Source of the DNA: Pseudoalteromonas sp. T1lg48
GTDB lineage: Bacteria; Pseudomonadota; Gammaproteobacteria; Enterobacterales; Alteromonadaceae
Reading direction: 5' to 3'
Assembly (NCBI RefSeq): GCF_002964785.1
Contig: NZ_PQCC01000022.1
Coordinates: forward strand, 96,619 to 160,618
Length of the DNA stretch: 64,000 nt
The position numbers and the translations under genes were made by a program. A model generated the notes under the pieces. It was not told the origin of the DNA. It did no database searches and saw only the letters and a program-made list of their open reading frames with translations. Position 1 is the stretch's first letter; every line of letters begins with the position of its first letter. Of the stretch, positions 61,972 to 64,000 are shown piece after piece.

Positions 61972-63071
61972 TGCCGGTAACCAGCAAGGTTTCAATTTGG
62001 CAGCGTGTGCATATTGACCTGCCACTCTTTTTAGCACTGCTGGCCATGATGATTGGCAGTCTGGCCATAGTGTACAGCGCCAGTGGTCAGGACACGGGTA
62101 TGATGATGCGCCACAGTACCCGCATGGGCGGCGCCTTCATTGCCATGATGCTGTGTGCGCAGATCTCGCCGAGCACGCTAAAACGTGTGGTGATCCCCGT
62201 CTATCTTGTTGGCACCCTAATGCTGGTTGCCGTGCTCTTTGTCGGTGTCAGCTCCAAAGGCGCGCAACGCTGGCTTAACATAGGTATTCGCTTTCAGCCC
62301 TCGGAAATCATGAAATTAGCGGTACCCATGTGCGTCGCCTGGTATATAGGTCGCAACCATTTACCGCCGAAATTAAGCAACCTCTTTATCGGCCTAGTGA
62401 TAGTCATGGTGCCAACCTTGCTCATTAAGGAGCAGCCGGATTTAGGGACCTCGATTCTAATCGCCAGCTCGGGCATCTTTGTGCTGTTTTTGGCCGGTGT
62501 CAGTTGGCGCCTGATCGGCTCTTTGGCGGTGTTGGTCGGTGCCGGTGCGCCGCTGTTTTGGCACTACGGCATGCACGCCTATCAAAAGCAGCGGGTGTTA
62601 ACCTTCCTCAACCCAGAAAGCGATCCATTAGGGTCCGGTTACCATATTATCCAGTCGAAAATAGCCATAGGCTCCGGTGGTATTGAAGGCAAGGGCTGGC
62701 TACAGGGTACCCAGTCACAGCTGGAATTCCTCCCCGAGCGTCATACCGACTTTATTTTCTCGGTACTGAGCGAAGAGTTTGGCCTGATCGGCGTCTTATT
62801 CTTGCTCGGTGTCTACCTTTTTATAATCGCCCGCGGTCTCTATATCGCCGTAAACGCTCAAGAGGCCTTCGGAAAACTGCTGGCCGGCGCCCTCACCCTG
62901 ACTTTCTTTGTCTATGTCTTTGTAAATATCGGCATGGTTTCGGGATTATTGCCCGTGGTAGGTGTACCCCTGCCGCTTATAAGCTACGGAGGCACATCTA
63001 TGGTGACACTGCTCGCAGGCTTTGGCATCATAATGAGTATCGCCACCGAAAAACGGATGTTGAATAAATAA
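61968..63071 (+). CDS. mrdB: Peptidoglycan glycosyltransferase RodA
   Basis: The 367-residue SEDS protein polymerises glycan strands during elongation, working with PBP2. Ten membrane helices, the family segments IRFQPSEIMKLAVP, LIKEQPDLGTS, and a C-terminal GVPLPLISYGGTSM are present. It starts within the mrdA stop (ATGA) and is followed by rlpA with a 1-bp overlap. Confidence 0.98.
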   Translation: MMPVTSKVSIWQRVHIDLPLFLALLAMMIGSLAIVYSASGQDTGMMMRHSTRMGGAFIAMMLCAQISPSTLKRVVIPVYLVGTLMLVAVLFVGVSSKGAQRWLNIGIRFQPSEIMKLAVPMCVAWYIGRNHLPPKLSNLFIGLVIVMVPTLLIKEQPDLGTSILIASSGIFVLFLAGVSWRLIGSLAVLVGAGAPLFWHYGMHAYQKQRVLTFLNPESDPLGSGYHIIQSKIAIGSGGIEGKGWLQGTQSQLEFLPERHTDFIFSVLSEEFGLIGVLFLLGVYLFIIARGLYIAVNAQEAFGKLLAGALTLTFFVYVFVNIGMVSGLLPVVGVPLPLISYGGTSMVTLLAGFGIIMSIATEKRMLNK

Positions 63072-63862
63072 TGGCTTTGCGCGCGCTTTTTCTCGTCTCA
63101 CTAACTTTATTAATTACCGCCTGTAGTGCTCCTCAGGGAACATCAGGTAAAGGGCAGGCCGGCCGCTACCATATGGAGCATGATGCCGCACCGCTGCGCC
63201 ACCCTACCGATTTGGAACTGCAAGATGCGGTGGTAACGGATGAAGCAAAAAGTGCCGCTGCCAATCGTCCCTACCAGGTCAGGGGCAAGCACTATGTGCC
63301 CATATTTGATGAAACCGGTTTCACTCAAACCGGTATTGCCTCTTGGTACGGACGCAAGTTTCACGGCTATCACACCTCCAACGGCGAGGTATACGATATG
63401 TTTGCCATGACCGCAGCCCATAAAACCTTGCCATTGCCCAGCTTTGTGCGCGTCACCAATATCGACAACGGCCAAAGCGTGGTGGTCAGAGTTAACGATC
63501 GCGGTCCCTTCCATGAAGACCGCATCATAGATTTATCCTACGCCGCCGCGTATAAACTGGGTTATCACTTAAAGGGTACAGCCAAGGTTAAGCTCGAAGC
63601 CGTTACCCTAGCGGACGCTAAGCCTCGCACTAAGTACATTCAGGTTGCTGCAGGGTCAAAATTGGCTAACATTCAGGCGCTGGCACTCCAGCTAGAGCAG
63701 GATTATCAGGTGCCGACCCATATTAAACAGCAAAAAGATGGAATTTTTCGCCTCCGCTTAGGTCCAATAAGCGACGAGCAACAGGCTAAAACGTTATTAG
63801 AGCAATTAAAAAGTAGTCGGTTCGCCCAAGCTTTCTTGCTTTATGACGACCAAGCCCTTTAA
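63071..63862 (+). CDS. rlpA: Septal ring lytic transglycosylase RlpA
   Basis: The 263-residue lipoprotein (lipobox LITAC, Cys18) has a double-psi beta-barrel domain with GIASWYGRKFHGYHTSNGE and VRVNDRGPFHEDRIIDLSYAAA (in pieces), including the catalytic Glu/Asp region, and a C-terminal SPOR domain (from about 188) that binds denuded septal glycans. It follows mrdA-mrdB as in E. coli. Confidence 0.96.
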   Translation: MALRALFLVSLTLLITACSAPQGTSGKGQAGRYHMEHDAAPLRHPTDLELQDAVVTDEAKSAAANRPYQVRGKHYVPIFDETGFTQTGIASWYGRKFHGYHTSNGEVYDMFAMTAAHKTLPLPSFVRVTNIDNGQSVVVRVNDRGPFHEDRIIDLSYAAAYKLGYHLKGTAKVKLEAVTLADAKPRTKYIQVAAGSKLANIQALALQLEQDYQVPTHIKQQKDGIFRLRLGPISDEQQAKTLLEQLKSSRFAQAFLLYDDQAL

Positions 63863-63910
63863 GATAACACCATAATCGCATTTTCACCCAAAACAGATTA
63901 AACAAGCATA

Positions 63911-64000
63911 ATGAAATCAATTAAACATTCTCTTCTCAAAGGCTTAAGTGGACTGCTATGTGCTAGCGCCGTTTTTACTGCTAACGCCCAAATTATTCCC
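63911..64000 (+). CDS. dacA: D-alanyl-D-alanine carboxypeptidase, 5' end only
   Basis: The last 90 bases encode 30 residues starting MKSIKHSLLKGLSG and ending ANAQIIP, a signal peptide with an AxA-type cleavage site, open to the window edge. Position directly after rlpA, as in E. coli rlpA-dacA, and the mature start QIIP suggest PBP5-type DacA. The catalytic motifs are outside the window. Confidence 0.72.
   Translation, partial: MKSIKHSLLKGLSGLLCASAVFTANAQIIP

Overview
The window is a ~50% GC chromosomal stretch from a marine-type gammaproteobacterium, most likely in the order Alteromonadales. This rests on gene content and order: Shewanella/Alteromonas-like families (DUF2919, DUF3392, YjgN plus M48 peptidase), SMC together with ZipA, and a short palindromic element with ATACCAATTC ends of a kind I associate with that order. 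Genus cannot be fixed from the sequence alone. Nothing looks like a prophage, plasmid or CRISPR locus; most of the window is core genome with small accessory insertions.

Layout. 1-2790: a tRNA-Ala gene, a DODA-type dioxygenase, and six near-identical tRNA-Val(TAC) genes interleaved with four decayed tRNA-like relics. 2791-6881: a TPR protein with a receiver domain that lacks its phospho-acceptor Asp, a DUF885 zinc-peptidase-like lipoprotein and MsrB. 6997-11229: a LysR regulator divergent from a tight three-gene operon (FAD monooxygenase, MalY/PatB-like PLP enzyme, DsbA-family protein), the best candidate here for an uncharacterised pathway. 11285-19714 (minus): three small membrane proteins, ligA, zipA, smc and a SpoU methyltransferase. 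19878-23967: YjgN, an M48 peptidase and a large unknown membrane protein. 24118-25418: cysZ and a VanZ-like gene separated by a 162-bp palindromic MITE-like element. 25451-28434 (minus): gcvA, a hydrolase, ygdD and rlmM.

28576-41436 holds the classic hemA-prfA-prmC-sirB2-sirB1-kdsA operon (with a DUF819 gene inserted before kdsA) and the divergent lolB-ispE-prs group, followed by rplY-pth-ychF. prfA (RF1) is out of frame by one base at an A-run, although several neighbouring genes end in UAG and so need RF1; a sequence error or recoding is more likely than true loss. 41638-49420 carries a tRNA-Met/Leu/Gln cluster, ubiF, miaB, ybeZ, ybeY, corC and lnt, in the same order as in E. coli.

49448-50750 is an M20 amidohydrolase pseudogene with a nonsense codon and a frameshift. 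50913-54309 (minus) holds ybeL, a LonH-type protease and an FKBP. 54476-64000 is the leuS-lptE-holA-nadD-rsfS-rlmH-mrdA-mrdB-rlpA-dacA cluster, linking translation, outer membrane assembly, replication, NAD synthesis, ribosome maturation and cell-wall elongation; dacA is cut by the window edge.

The genes are mostly housekeeping: translation (tRNAs, RF1, PrmC, Pth, L25, LeuS, RlmM, RlmH, RsfS, MiaB, YbeY), envelope (KdsA, LolB, LptE, Lnt, PBP2, RodA, RlpA), cofactors (HemA, UbiF, NadD, IspE, Prs) and chromosome/division (SMC, LigA, ZipA, HolA).
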